64,000 nucleotides of DNA from Neptunicella marina (GTDB lineage: Bacteria > Pseudomonadota > Gammaproteobacteria > Enterobacterales > Alteromonadaceae): NCBI RefSeq assembly GCF_014270035.1, contig NZ_JACNEP010000011.1, positions 1 to 64,000 of the forward strand, given 5' to 3'. Of this stretch, positions 33,936 to 42,710 are shown piece by piece. A model generated the notes under the pieces. It worked only from the letters and a program-made list of their open reading frames with translations. It was not told the origin of the DNA and did not search any database. The position numbers were made by a program, and so were the translations under genes. Within the stretch, counting starts at the first letter, position 1, and the number at the start of each line of letters is the position of its first letter.

Positions 33936-34529
33936 TTATTTTTCCTGTGTCAGGCTGGTCAGCAATTGTTTTAATGCCAGTCCGCGATGGCTAATCGCAT
34001 TTTTGTCGGCTTTGCTAAGTTCCGCAGAGCTGCAGTTAAGCTCACTCACCCAAAAAACCGGGTCATAACCAAAACCGCCATCACCATGGCGCTCGTGGGT
34101 AATAGTGCCGTGCCAGCGTCCTTCACAAATAATCGGCGTTGGGTCATCCGCGTGGCGCATATACACCAGCACACAAATAAAATAGGCATCGCGATTTTCG
34201 ATGTTGTGCATATTGCTTAACAGCTTATCAATATTACTGCCGTCATTGGCATCGCTTCCGGCATAACGCGCTGAATAAATACCCGGCGCGCCATTTAATG
34301 CGCTCACGACTAATCCAGAGTCATCGGCAATGGCGGGCAAGCCAGTTATTTTGGCAGCATGACGAGCTTTGATAATCGCGTTTTCCACAAAGGTAGTGCC
34401 GGTTTCGGGTACCTCTTCAACATTGAAGTGACTTTGTGGCAAGACCTCTAAATTAAGTGGTGCCAGCATCGCGCATAATTCATTGACCTTGCCCTGATTT
34501 CCACTGGCAAGGACGATTTGTTGGGTCAT
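33936..34529 (-). CDS. rdgB: dITP/XTP pyrophosphatase
   Basis: House-cleaning nucleoside triphosphatase of the HAM1 family, 197 aa (E. coli 197), hydrolysing dITP and XTP to keep them out of DNA. Seen: IVLASGNQGKVNEL (about 5-18), ETGTTFVENAIIKARHAA, GLPAIADDSGLVVSALNGAPGIYSARYAG (about 63-91) and HGDGGFGYDPVFW. It is the first gene of rdgB-hemW. 185 bp separate it from divergent recO. Confidence 0.95.
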   Translation of the reverse strand: MTQQIVLASGNQGKVNELCAMLAPLNLEVLPQSHFNVEEVPETGTTFVENAIIKARHAAKITGLPAIADDSGLVVSALNGAPGIYSARYAGSDANDGSNIDKLLSNMHNIENRDAYFICVLVYMRHADDPTPIICEGRWHGTITHERHGDGGFGYDPVFWVSELNCSSAELSKADKNAISHRGLALKQLLTSLTQEK

Positions 34530-34714
34530 GGTTATCTCCGGATATCGCGCCTGATGATGATTAATTGTAACCGAGCGCTCAAATGGGGCGCCATGGTAAT
34601 GCGCTGAAGTGAAATTGTCGAAAGTTTAGCGCCAGTCCTGCCAGATTTTTTAATTTTTGCAGCAGTAACTTACGATATACTAGGCAGCATTATTTACGCT
34701 CAAATTAACAGACA

Positions 34715-35425
34715 GTGTCATTGAATTCAGATTCACCCAGCCGCGCGTTTATTTTGCATAAACGTGAATACCGCGAAACCAGTTATCTGGTGGATGCGTT
34801 TTGTGTCGGGCAGGGCAAAGTCAGTTTTGTGGCTAAAGGCGTGCGCAGCGCTAAAAGCGGACTGAAGAGTTTGCTACAGCCTTTTCAGCCGGTGGAGCTG
34901 CAATTTTACGGCAAGCACCAACTGAAGAATCTGGCCGCATGTGAGTCTGTGGGGCGCAGTATTAATCTGCAAGGTAAAAGTCTGTATTGCGGCCTTTATT
35001 TAAATGAATTGCTTAATCGCCTGTTATTAAGTGACTACCCTTGTGATGAGTTGTTTGAGCATTATCAGCAAAGTTTACTGCAACTGGCAGCTGGTAATGA
35101 TTTAGAGCCGGTACTGCGTGAATTTGAGCTTAATTTATTACAGGATTTGGGTTACGGCTTTGACTTTAGTGCTGATGCCACACAAAACGCCATTGCGCCC
35201 GATGGAACCTATCAATGGATTGCCGAACAGGGATTTGTGCCGGTTTATGCCACCCAGCAGCTTAAACATGTGTTTATTGGGGCTGATTTACTGGCCGTGG
35301 CCGGTTTTGACTGGACGGCATCCAGCATGAGCGCCGCTAAATTATTATGCCGTATGGCATTACAACCGCTTTTAGGCAGTAAGCCGTTAAAAAGCCGCGA
35401 ATTATTTATGAGGGAAAACAGTTGA
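34715..35425 (+). CDS. recO: DNA repair protein RecO
   Basis: Recombination mediator that helps load RecA with RecR in the RecFOR pathway. 236 aa (E. coli 242). N-terminal OB fold: [21 protein letters not shown] and [19 protein letters not shown], followed by an alpha-helical C-terminal domain. The zinc cysteines found in some RecO proteins are not conserved. The start is GTG. It overlaps pdxJ by 4 bp and heads the operon, but era, its usual upstream partner, is not here. Confidence 0.92.
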   Translation: MSLNSDSPSRAFILHKREYRETSYLVDAFCVGQGKVSFVAKGVRSAKSGLKSLLQPFQPVELQFYGKHQLKNLAACESVGRSINLQGKSLYCGLYLNELLNRLLLSDYPCDELFEHYQQSLLQLAAGNDLEPVLREFELNLLQDLGYGFDFSADATQNAIAPDGTYQWIAEQGFVPVYATQQLKHVFIGADLLAVAGFDWTASSMSAAKLLCRMALQPLLGSKPLKSRELFMRENS

Positions 35426-36156
35426 AACAAGACATTTTACTGGGTGTAAACATCGATCATATCGCGACCTTGCGTAACGCGCGTGGAACCAGCTTTCCAG
35501 ATCCAGTGCACGCTGCAGAAATTGCGGAACGTGCCGGTGCTGACGGCATTACTGTACATTTGCGCGAAGACAGACGCCATATTACTGATCGTGATGTGAA
35601 TTTGTTAAGTCAGACCATTCAAACCCGCATGAATCTGGAAATGGCCGTCACCGATGAAATGCTGAAAATTGCCCTTAAAACCAAACCCGCGTTTTGTTGT
35701 TTGGTGCCGGAAAAACGCGAAGAGCTAACCACTGAAGGTGGCTTAAATGTAGTAGGTAATATCGAAGCCATTACTCATGCCTGTAAAGCCCTGGCGGATA
35801 ACGGCACTATCGTATCGTTGTTTATTGATCCGGATAATCAGCAAATTCATGCTGCGCGCCAGTGTGGTGCCGAGTTTATTGAAATTCACACCGGCGCATA
35901 TGCTGAAGCCGAAAATGAAAAACAGCGAGATGCTGAATTGCAGCGCATTAAAGAGGCGGTAACCTATGCCGTATCAATTGGCCTGAAAGTGAATGCAGGT
36001 CATGGTTTGAATTATCACAACGTTAAACCGATTGCGGCGATTGAGCAGATCATCGAATTAAATATTGGTCATGCGATTATTGCCCGTGCAGCCTTTGACG
36101 GTCTGGCTAAAGCCGTAGCGGACATGCGTGCCTTGATGCAAGAGGCACGAGCTTAA
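35422..36156 (+). CDS. pdxJ: Pyridoxine 5'-phosphate synthase
   Basis: Condenses 1-deoxy-xylulose-5-phosphate with aminoacetone phosphate in vitamin B6 synthesis. 244 aa TIM barrel (E. coli 243). Seen: [21 protein letters not shown] (about 8-28), [30 protein letters not shown] and [12 protein letters not shown]. The start is TTG, overlapping the recO stop; it overlaps acpS by one base (TAATG). Confidence 0.96.
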   Translation: MKQDILLGVNIDHIATLRNARGTSFPDPVHAAEIAERAGADGITVHLREDRRHITDRDVNLLSQTIQTRMNLEMAVTDEMLKIALKTKPAFCCLVPEKREELTTEGGLNVVGNIEAITHACKALADNGTIVSLFIDPDNQQIHAARQCGAEFIEIHTGAYAEAENEKQRDAELQRIKEAVTYAVSIGLKVNAGHGLNYHNVKPIAAIEQIIELNIGHAIIARAAFDGLAKAVADMRALMQEARA

Positions 36157-36533
36157 TGGCCATTGCCGGCATGGGCACCGATATTGTTGAAATCGCCCGC
36201 ATAGAACAACAACTTGCCAGAACCAACCGTCTGGCAAAACGCATTTTGACCGAAAACGAATTTGCGCGTTTTAGTTCGCATAATTTTCCGGCACGTTTTC
36301 TGGCAAAGCGTTTTGCTGCCAAAGAAGCCGCAGTAAAAGCGGCCGGACTAGGTATAGGTAACGGTGTGAGTTTTACCGATGTGGAAGTGCATAACCTTGA
36401 ATCAGGTCAGCCTTATCTGGCGTTTTACGGCAAAATGCAGCAATGGTGCGAGCAGCAAGGTGTCACACGGTCACATATTTCTATTTCAGATGAACAGGCG
36501 TACGCCGTCGCTACGGTAATTTTGGAAATTTAA
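36156..36533 (+). CDS. acpS: Holo-[acyl-carrier-protein] synthase
   Basis: Transfers 4'-phosphopantetheine from CoA to acyl carrier protein. 125 aa. Seen: MGTDIVEIARIEQQL (metal Asp, about residue 8), RFLAKRFAAKEAAVKA (Glu in KEA, about residue 58) and GVSFTDVEV. It is linked by TAATG overlaps to pdxJ and rlmD. Confidence 0.96.
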   Translation: MAIAGMGTDIVEIARIEQQLARTNRLAKRILTENEFARFSSHNFPARFLAKRFAAKEAAVKAAGLGIGNGVSFTDVEVHNLESGQPYLAFYGKMQQWCEQQGVTRSHISISDEQAYAVATVILEI

Positions 36534-37864
36534 TGGTTCAAATATTCAAGGCACCGAAAAAAAGTCCTAAAAAAAATACCCCGTTAAAACGCAGTTTAAG
36601 CATAGATACCGTTGATCATCATGGGGTCGGGGTGTGTCGTTCACACTCACCTGTGGTGTTTGTGGAACAAGCGTTGCCGGGCGAACAATGTGATGTACTG
36701 ATCCATGAGCAGAAAAAACATCTGTGGCGCGGTAAAACCGTTAAAGTGGTTAAGGCCAGTGAGGCGCGGGTTAAACCCTTTTGCCCACATTTTAAAGAGT
36801 GTGGAGGTTGTCAGAACCAACATGCAGATAGTGAGCAGTTGCTTACGCTAAAGCAAACTGCGGTTGATGAACTGGTGAAACGTCAAAGTGGTTTTGATGG
36901 CCTGAACTGGCAAGCGCCTTTAAGCTCATCCTCGACCGGTTATCGACGTAAAGCGCGCTTAGCCATAGATTCGCAACATGGCAAATTTGAACTGGGTTTT
37001 CGCGCCGAAAACAGCAAGCGCATTATTGATATCAGCGAATGTCAGGTGTTAACGCCAGCTTTGCAAACGCTGTTGCCAGCGTTAAAAGCCTGTATGTTGC
37101 GCTTTAACAATAAAAAGTCACTTGGTCATATCAGTCTGTTTGATGCGGATAATCAGCTGCAGGTTTGCCTGCGCATTACCGCTGATTTAAACGTAAAAGA
37201 TAAGTCATTACTTACTGACTTTGCCCAAAATAACCACTGTGAATTGCTCATCGAACGCCAAAAAGGACAGTTTGAATCTATAACCGGTGAATTGAAACCC
37301 GCCAGTTACGTATTAAACGACGGTACTGAACTAGTGGTGCAGCCAGACGATTTTGTGCAGGTTAATCGCGAAGTGAATCGCGCTATGGTTAATCAGGCTA
37401 GTGATTGGCTAGATATAAAACCTGATGACAGCGTGCTCGATTTATTTTGTGGTTTAGGCAACTTCAGTTTGCCACTGGCTAAACACGCCAAAGCGGTAAT
37501 CGGTGTTGAAGGCGTGGATAACATGGTGCAACGCGCGGCGCAAAATGCTGCACATAATCAGATCGAAAATTGCCGGTTTGTGCAGGCCGATTTATTTGAA
37601 GTTGACTGGCTTAAAAAATTACCACACGCAGATTTTAGTAAAGTGTTGCTCGATCCCGCGCGTGCCGGTGCCAGTGATGTGGTGCCGTCTTTAATCAAAC
37701 TCAATCCACAGCGCATAGTGTATGTGAGTTGTAATCCTGCAACCTTTGCGCGTGATATCACACAATTAAAACAAGGTGGATATCAGCTGGACAAAATTTC
37801 CCTGCTTGATATGTTTCCTCATACGGTGCACACCGAATTAATGGCGTTATTTATAAGAGGTTAA
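36533..37864 (+). CDS. rlmD: 23S rRNA (uracil-1939-C5)-methyltransferase
   Basis: SAM-dependent RNA m5U methyltransferase, 443 aa. A TRAM domain at the N-terminus (about 15-75) is followed by the iron-sulfur cysteines CPHFKECGGCQNQH (about 84-95; a fourth Cys at ISECQVL). The catalytic domain has VLDLFCGLGNFSLPLA (SAM site, about 300-315) and the nucleophile in YVSCNPATFARDI. Order rlmD-relA matches E. coli. Confidence 0.94.
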   Translation: MVQIFKAPKKSPKKNTPLKRSLSIDTVDHHGVGVCRSHSPVVFVEQALPGEQCDVLIHEQKKHLWRGKTVKVVKASEARVKPFCPHFKECGGCQNQHADSEQLLTLKQTAVDELVKRQSGFDGLNWQAPLSSSSTGYRRKARLAIDSQHGKFELGFRAENSKRIIDISECQVLTPALQTLLPALKACMLRFNNKKSLGHISLFDADNQLQVCLRITADLNVKDKSLLTDFAQNNHCELLIERQKGQFESITGELKPASYVLNDGTELVVQPDDFVQVNREVNRAMVNQASDWLDIKPDDSVLDLFCGLGNFSLPLAKHAKAVIGVEGVDNMVQRAAQNAAHNQIENCRFVQADLFEVDWLKKLPHADFSKVLLDPARAGASDVVPSLIKLNPQRIVYVSCNPATFARDITQLKQGGYQLDKISLLDMFPHTVHTELMALFIRG

Positions 37865-37876
37865 ACACACAGCAAA

Positions 37877-40030
37877 ATGGTTTCTATTCGTAAAGTTCAC
37901 GAACAACAATCTGACTCATTTCAGGACTGGCTAAATCAGTTAACGCTTGCACAAGCTTGTAAACAGCTTTTAAGTGGTACCGCGCAAAAGCTTGGCGATG
38001 TGCCAGTCGTGTCGATGGAAATGGTGGAGATTTTACATGAACTGCATATGGACGATGAAACCTTGCAGGCTGCGATGCTGCTGCCGGTATGTGAACAACA
38101 ACATTGGCAAATTGAAACCATCAATGAGAGGTTTTCACCGGCTATTGGCGAGCTTATTAGCGGTGCACGCCAGATGGATGCCATCCGTGGCCTGAATAAC
38201 AATAAAAAAGCCAAAAGCAGCGAAGCGCAAATCGATAATGTCAGACGCATGTTGTTGTCTATGGTGCAGGATGTGCGCGCTGTGGTTCTTAAACTGGCTG
38301 AACGCATTTGCCAGTTGCGTCAGGTTAAAGATGCCGACGAAGAAACACGTGTATTGGTGGCCAAAGAATGTGCCAGCATCTACGCCCCTTTGGCTAATCG
38401 GTTGGGCATCGGTCAGTTAAAATGGGAGCTGGAAGATTTATCTTTTCGTTATCTGCATCCGGTGACCTACAAACAAATTGCCGGATTGCTGCACGAAAAG
38501 CGTACCGATCGCGAGCAGTATATTGAAGATTTTGTTTCCAATTTGCAGGCCAGCTTGGATGCAGAAAATATAAAAGCCGAGGTGTATGGCCGGCCTAAAC
38601 ATATTTTCAGTATCTGGAAAAAGATGCAGAAAAAACATCTGGGTTTTGAACAACTGTTTGACATCCGCGCGGTGCGTATTATTGCCGATCGCTTACAGGA
38701 TTGTTATGGCGCGCTGGGTATCGTACACGCGCAGTTTAAACACATTCCGCGTGAGTTTGATGATTATATTGCTACGCCCAAACCCAATGGCTATCAGTCT
38801 ATTCATACGGTCATTAATGGCCCGCAGGGCAAAACCATTGAAATTCAGATTCGCACTCAGGCGATGCATCAGGAATCGGAATTAGGCGTTGCCGCGCACT
38901 GGAAATACAAAGAAGGCAGTACAGGCAGCCGTTCCAGTTACGATGAAAAAATCAGCTGGTTACGTAAAATTCTGGCGTGGCAGGAAGAAATGGCTGAATC
39001 CGGCGATATTGTTGAAGAGCTGCGCAGCCAGGTATTTGAAGACAGGGTCTATGTGTTTACCCCAAGCGGTGATGTAATTGACTTGCCCATGGGTTCAACC
39101 CCGTTGGATTTTGCCTATTACATTCACAGCAATGTGGGGCACCGCTGTATTGGTGCCAAAGTCTTTGGACGCATTGTGCCATTTACTTATCAGCTGCAAA
39201 CCGGTGATCAGGTTGAAATCTTAACCGGCAAACGCAGTAACCCCAGCCGCGACTGGATGAACCCCAGTTTGGGATATATTCATTCTTCGCGGGCCCGCGC
39301 CAAAATACAGACCTGGTTTAAAAAGCAGGACCGAGATAAAAACCTGCAGGCTGGTAAAGAAGCCTTAGAGCGTGAACTGCATAAAGCCAATGTGGATACC
39401 AAGCAGGTGGGGGATGCCTGTGAAAAATTCAATTTCAATCATCTGGATGATTTATACGTTGCGGTAGGTGCAGGCGATGTAAGAATTAATCAGGTGGTAA
39501 ATTATCTGGCGCAGCGTTTTGCACCGCCTGCCACAATAGATCCGCGTTTGAAGAAACGTTCATCATCTCGTGTGGCTAAGGACAGTGTGGAAGTGGAAGG
39601 CGTGGGTAACTTAATGACCCAGTTAGCCGGTTGCTGTCATCCACTTCCGGGCGATCCTATTCAGGGTTATGTGACCATGGGACGCGGAGTGAGTGTGCAT
39701 AAGGAAGATTGTGATCAGTTGCATCATTTACTGGATGAACATCCTGAACGTTATATCGAGGTTAACTGGGCCTCTGAACATACCGGCCAGTTTGAAACCA
39801 ATATCGAAGTGATTTGCAATGACAGAGACGGTTTATTGCGTGATATCACCACAGTGCTGGCCAACGAAAAAGTCGGTTTGTTAGGGGTGAATAGTTTGAG
39901 TAACCCCAAAGATAACAGCGCACGTATTCAGCTTAAACTTGAGGTGAAAGACCTTAATTCGCTGGCCAAAATGATGGCGCGTCTGGATAAAATTAATGCC
40001 GTGCAGGCAGTGCGCCGGATTGAAAACTAA
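37877..40030 (+). CDS. relA: GTP pyrophosphokinase RelA
   Basis: Ribosome-associated (p)ppGpp synthetase of the stringent response, 717 aa. The N-terminal HD-like domain lacks the HD pair (QAAMLLPVCEQQH around residue 62), so it should be synthesis-only. The synthetase domain has YGRPKHIFSIWKKM and PNGYQSIHTVI (about 235-320), followed by a TGS domain (YVFTPSGDVIDLPMGSTPLDFAY), the CCHPLPGD zinc-finger segment and a C-terminal ACT domain. It starts 12 bp after rlmD. Confidence 0.96.
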   Translation: MVSIRKVHEQQSDSFQDWLNQLTLAQACKQLLSGTAQKLGDVPVVSMEMVEILHELHMDDETLQAAMLLPVCEQQHWQIETINERFSPAIGELISGARQMDAIRGLNNNKKAKSSEAQIDNVRRMLLSMVQDVRAVVLKLAERICQLRQVKDADEETRVLVAKECASIYAPLANRLGIGQLKWELEDLSFRYLHPVTYKQIAGLLHEKRTDREQYIEDFVSNLQASLDAENIKAEVYGRPKHIFSIWKKMQKKHLGFEQLFDIRAVRIIADRLQDCYGALGIVHAQFKHIPREFDDYIATPKPNGYQSIHTVINGPQGKTIEIQIRTQAMHQESELGVAAHWKYKEGSTGSRSSYDEKISWLRKILAWQEEMAESGDIVEELRSQVFEDRVYVFTPSGDVIDLPMGSTPLDFAYYIHSNVGHRCIGAKVFGRIVPFTYQLQTGDQVEILTGKRSNPSRDWMNPSLGYIHSSRARAKIQTWFKKQDRDKNLQAGKEALERELHKANVDTKQVGDACEKFNFNHLDDLYVAVGAGDVRINQVVNYLAQRFAPPATIDPRLKKRSSSRVAKDSVEVEGVGNLMTQLAGCCHPLPGDPIQGYVTMGRGVSVHKEDCDQLHHLLDEHPERYIEVNWASEHTGQFETNIEVICNDRDGLLRDITTVLANEKVGLLGVNSLSNPKDNSARIQLKLEVKDLNSLAKMMARLDKINAVQAVRRIEN

Positions 40031-40824
40031 TGTCGTCACAGATTAATCGCCTGTTGGATATTATGGCCCGTTTACGCGATCCACAAACGGGCTGCCCGTG
40101 GGATATTAAACAAGATTTTGCCAGCGTAGTGCCTTACACCATTGAAGAAGCTTATGAACTGGCTGACGCCATTGACGATGGCAATCTGGATGATATCCGT
40201 GATGAATTAGGCGATTTGTTGTTCCAGGTAGTGTTTTATGCTCAGCTGGGTAAAGAGCAACAGGCCTTTGATTTTGAACAAGTGGCACAAAGCATTGCCG
40301 ATAAACTGGTTCGCCGTCATCCCCATGTATTTGCTGAACAAAACGTTGAAGAAGCTGATTTGGCTAATCAGTGGGATGCAATTAAACAAGCCGAACGTGC
40401 CGCAAAAGGTTTAGCTGAAGGTACCAGCATTCTGGCGAATATCCCCGCTGGCATGGAGCCGTTACTTAAAGCTGATAAAATTCAAAAACGTTGTGCCAAA
40501 GTTGGTTTTGACTGGCCTGAACTTGAACCTGTCGTAGACAAAATCCATGAAGAAATTGACGAAGTCCTGCAGGAAGTGAATGCCAAGCAGGTTAATCAGC
40601 AATTGATTGAAGAAGAAGTCGGCGATTTGTTATTTGCCGTGGTGAATCTGGCGCGGCATCTTAAGGTGGACCCACAAGCTGCGCTACGTATCGCTAATCG
40701 TAAATTTGAGCAGCGTTTTCGTGCGGTAGAGCACTTGCTCGGCTCTCAGGGTAAGTCGCTGCAAAACAGCTCTTTGCATGAAATGGAAGCCGCGTGGCAG
40801 CAGGTTAAAAACACCAGTTCCTGA
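40030..40824 (+). CDS. mazG: Nucleoside triphosphate pyrophosphohydrolase MazG
   Basis: Hydrolyses NTPs and dNTPs to monophosphates. 264 aa (E. coli 263), with two all-alpha repeats. The first has CPWDIKQDFASVVPYTIEEAYELADAI and the metal-binding DELGDLLFQVVFYA (about 60-73). The second has HEEIDEVLQEV and EEEVGDLLFAVVNLAR. It overlaps relA by one base (TAATG), as in E. coli apart from the absent mazEF toxin pair. Confidence 0.95.
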   Translation: MSSQINRLLDIMARLRDPQTGCPWDIKQDFASVVPYTIEEAYELADAIDDGNLDDIRDELGDLLFQVVFYAQLGKEQQAFDFEQVAQSIADKLVRRHPHVFAEQNVEEADLANQWDAIKQAERAAKGLAEGTSILANIPAGMEPLLKADKIQKRCAKVGFDWPELEPVVDKIHEEIDEVLQEVNAKQVNQQLIEEEVGDLLFAVVNLARHLKVDPQAALRIANRKFEQRFRAVEHLLGSQGKSLQNSSLHEMEAAWQQVKNTSS

Positions 40825-40834
40825 GTTCAGGAGA

Positions 40835-41731
40835 TTAAGGTAATGGATTACCATGAGGATCCAGGCTAACTATATCGCCCGCTTTTAACTGTTTACCTGG
40901 CAAGCTTATATCTTCACCAGGTTGAATTTTTTTGAGCAACATATGACGTACGTACAATAAGCTGTTTCGGCCATAGTTCCGGCCATTTAACCTAAATGAA
41001 TCACCCATAAAATAGCTGTCGTAGGGCTGTTGAGCACCAATATAAACGCTGGATGGCTGATACAAACTAAAACTGCTGTTTCTTGGCGCGATGATCGCCA
41101 GTGCTTTTTCATTCTCGGTTATGATTGAGGCAATAATACGCGCTTCTGCCAATATCCCTTTATATAAAAAATACTGGTTTGATGCATTGTCATAGACAAA
41201 CTGGCTCTGACCTTTGAGCAGGTAATTAAATAGCGAATAATTGATATTCTTAAAAGGTGATGCAGAACTGAGCTGACCGTCAGCATTAAACTGAACTTCC
41301 ATATCCACAGGTAGAACCAAATTGTGGTTTCCCGGACGACTGTTCGCCAGCAATGTTGCATTTCTGATTTGGCCGTTGCTCCAGAACAGCACGTAACTGT
41401 CCTGCATATATTTAAGATGATTTTTATTGAGCTCTTTAGCCAGTGTACCCGCTTTAACTTGTCCATTTTCAAAAAAAGATATGGCGGTTGCCTGTTTAAA
41501 CTGGAAGCCATTTTGACTGAAGTTTTCTTTTAACAGGCCGCTGGCTAATTGTCCGCTGGGGTAAAAGGTTACAGGTTTTGATGAACTGATAAACGCACCT
41601 TGATAATAAGCATCCTGTGACAGGCTGGCGCTGACTGCTTTTTCATTTAATTGGCTACTGTACAGCACCCTGTCCTGAGCATGGGCAACGAAAGCGCTGA
41701 AAGTAATTAACAAAAGACTTGATTTTTTCAT
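40835..41731 (-). CDS. Secreted protein with short [Y/F]xxGQ repeats, unknown function
   Basis: 298 aa with a Sec signal peptide (KKSSLLLITFSAFVAHAQ, cleavage likely after AHA). The mature part has repeated short strands of the form aromatic-x-x-G-Q: FYPSGQLASG, FFENGQVKAG, FWSNGQIRNA and FNADGQLSSA. These are spaced about 30-60 residues apart and resemble MORN-like strands, though weakly. No catalytic motif is seen. The start has AAGGA seven bases upstream. It lies 34 bp after the response-regulator gene on the same strand, so it is probably co-expressed and may be an output or sensor partner of that system. Confidence 0.7.
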   Translation of the reverse strand: MKKSSLLLITFSAFVAHAQDRVLYSSQLNEKAVSASLSQDAYYQGAFISSSKPVTFYPSGQLASGLLKENFSQNGFQFKQATAISFFENGQVKAGTLAKELNKNHLKYMQDSYVLFWSNGQIRNATLLANSRPGNHNLVLPVDMEVQFNADGQLSSASPFKNINYSLFNYLLKGQSQFVYDNASNQYFLYKGILAEARIIASIITENEKALAIIAPRNSSFSLYQPSSVYIGAQQPYDSYFMGDSFRLNGRNYGRNSLLYVRHMLLKKIQPGEDISLPGKQLKAGDIVSLDPHGNPLP

Positions 41732-41765
41732 TTCACATCCTTGTAAAATAGCAAAGCAGAGGGGC

Positions 41766-42710
41766 TTAACCCGGACCCATAAAGGTATTTCTACCGTTAG
41801 CTTTCGCCTTGTATAACTGTTGATCCGCTTTAAGCGTTAACGGAGAATCATCCAGATCATTACCGCTTTTATGCGCAATGCCAATACTAATGGTAATGAT
41901 GCCAAAGGGGGAATGGTTATGTTCGATATTCAGCGACTGAACTTTCTCTATGGTTTTCTGGGCCAGTAATTTAACGCCTTCAACCTCTGTATCAGGTAAA
42001 ACGGCAACAAATTCTTCGCCGCCGAACCGTGCAATGATGTCACTAGGGCGCTGAAATACTGATTGCAGACAGTCTGCTATCATCACCAGACAATCGTCAC
42101 CAGATAAATGACCATAGTTATCATTGTATTGTTTGAAGAAGTCGATATCTATCATCATTAACGATAACGGTTGATTGCAACGCTTGGAGTGATTGATTTG
42201 ACGTAAATAATAATCATCAAAATAACGACGATTATAAACGCCTGTCAGACCGTCAAAATAGGCGAGATCTCTTAACCAGTCAGTTTGAAATTTAAGGGTT
42301 AACTGCGCTTTAACTCTATTACGCAGAGTAACAGGATTAACGGGTTTGGTTAGAAAGTCTATGCCGCCGGCTTCCCAACATTCATCTTCTTCATCCTGTT
42401 CTGTCAGGCCGGTCACAAATATCACCGGAATGGTCGCCAGTTCTTCCATCTCTTTCATTTGACGGCAGGTTTCCAAACCATCCATCTCTGGCATAACCAC
42501 GTCCATTAAAACCAAATCCGGCTGATTATTAAGACAAAAATCTATGGCTTGTTTACCTGAGGTTGCCATGTATACATTATAGTCCTGAGACAAGGTTTGA
42601 TTAATCAACTGGATATTAATGGGTTGATCGTCCACGACCAATATTTTGGCTTGCACCAGCGAAGCTGCATAATTTTGTTTTAATTTCTTAGCAATTAAGC
42701 TTGCGCTCAT
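41766..42710 (-). CDS. Response regulator with diguanylate cyclase (REC-GGDEF)
   Basis: 314 aa. The REC domain (about 22-140) has [11 protein letters not shown] and the phosphoacceptor Asp70 in [13 protein letters not shown]. The GGDEF domain (about 155-314) has the active motif [13 protein letters not shown] and an upstream RxxD (RPSD) spaced five residues before GGEEF, the usual inhibitory site for c-di-GMP feedback. PleD/WspR-like: phosphorylation should raise c-di-GMP synthesis. It overlaps the hybrid kinase gene by 4 bp, which indicates a cognate pair. Confidence 0.93.
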   Translation of the reverse strand: MSASLIAKKLKQNYAASLVQAKILVVDDQPINIQLINQTLSQDYNVYMATSGKQAIDFCLNNQPDLVLMDVVMPEMDGLETCRQMKEMEELATIPVIFVTGLTEQDEEDECWEAGGIDFLTKPVNPVTLRNRVKAQLTLKFQTDWLRDLAYFDGLTGVYNRRYFDDYYLRQINHSKRCNQPLSLMMIDIDFFKQYNDNYGHLSGDDCLVMIADCLQSVFQRPSDIIARFGGEEFVAVLPDTEVEGVKLLAQKTIEKVQSLNIEHNHSPFGIITISIGIAHKSGNDLDDSPLTLKADQQLYKAKANGRNTFMGPG

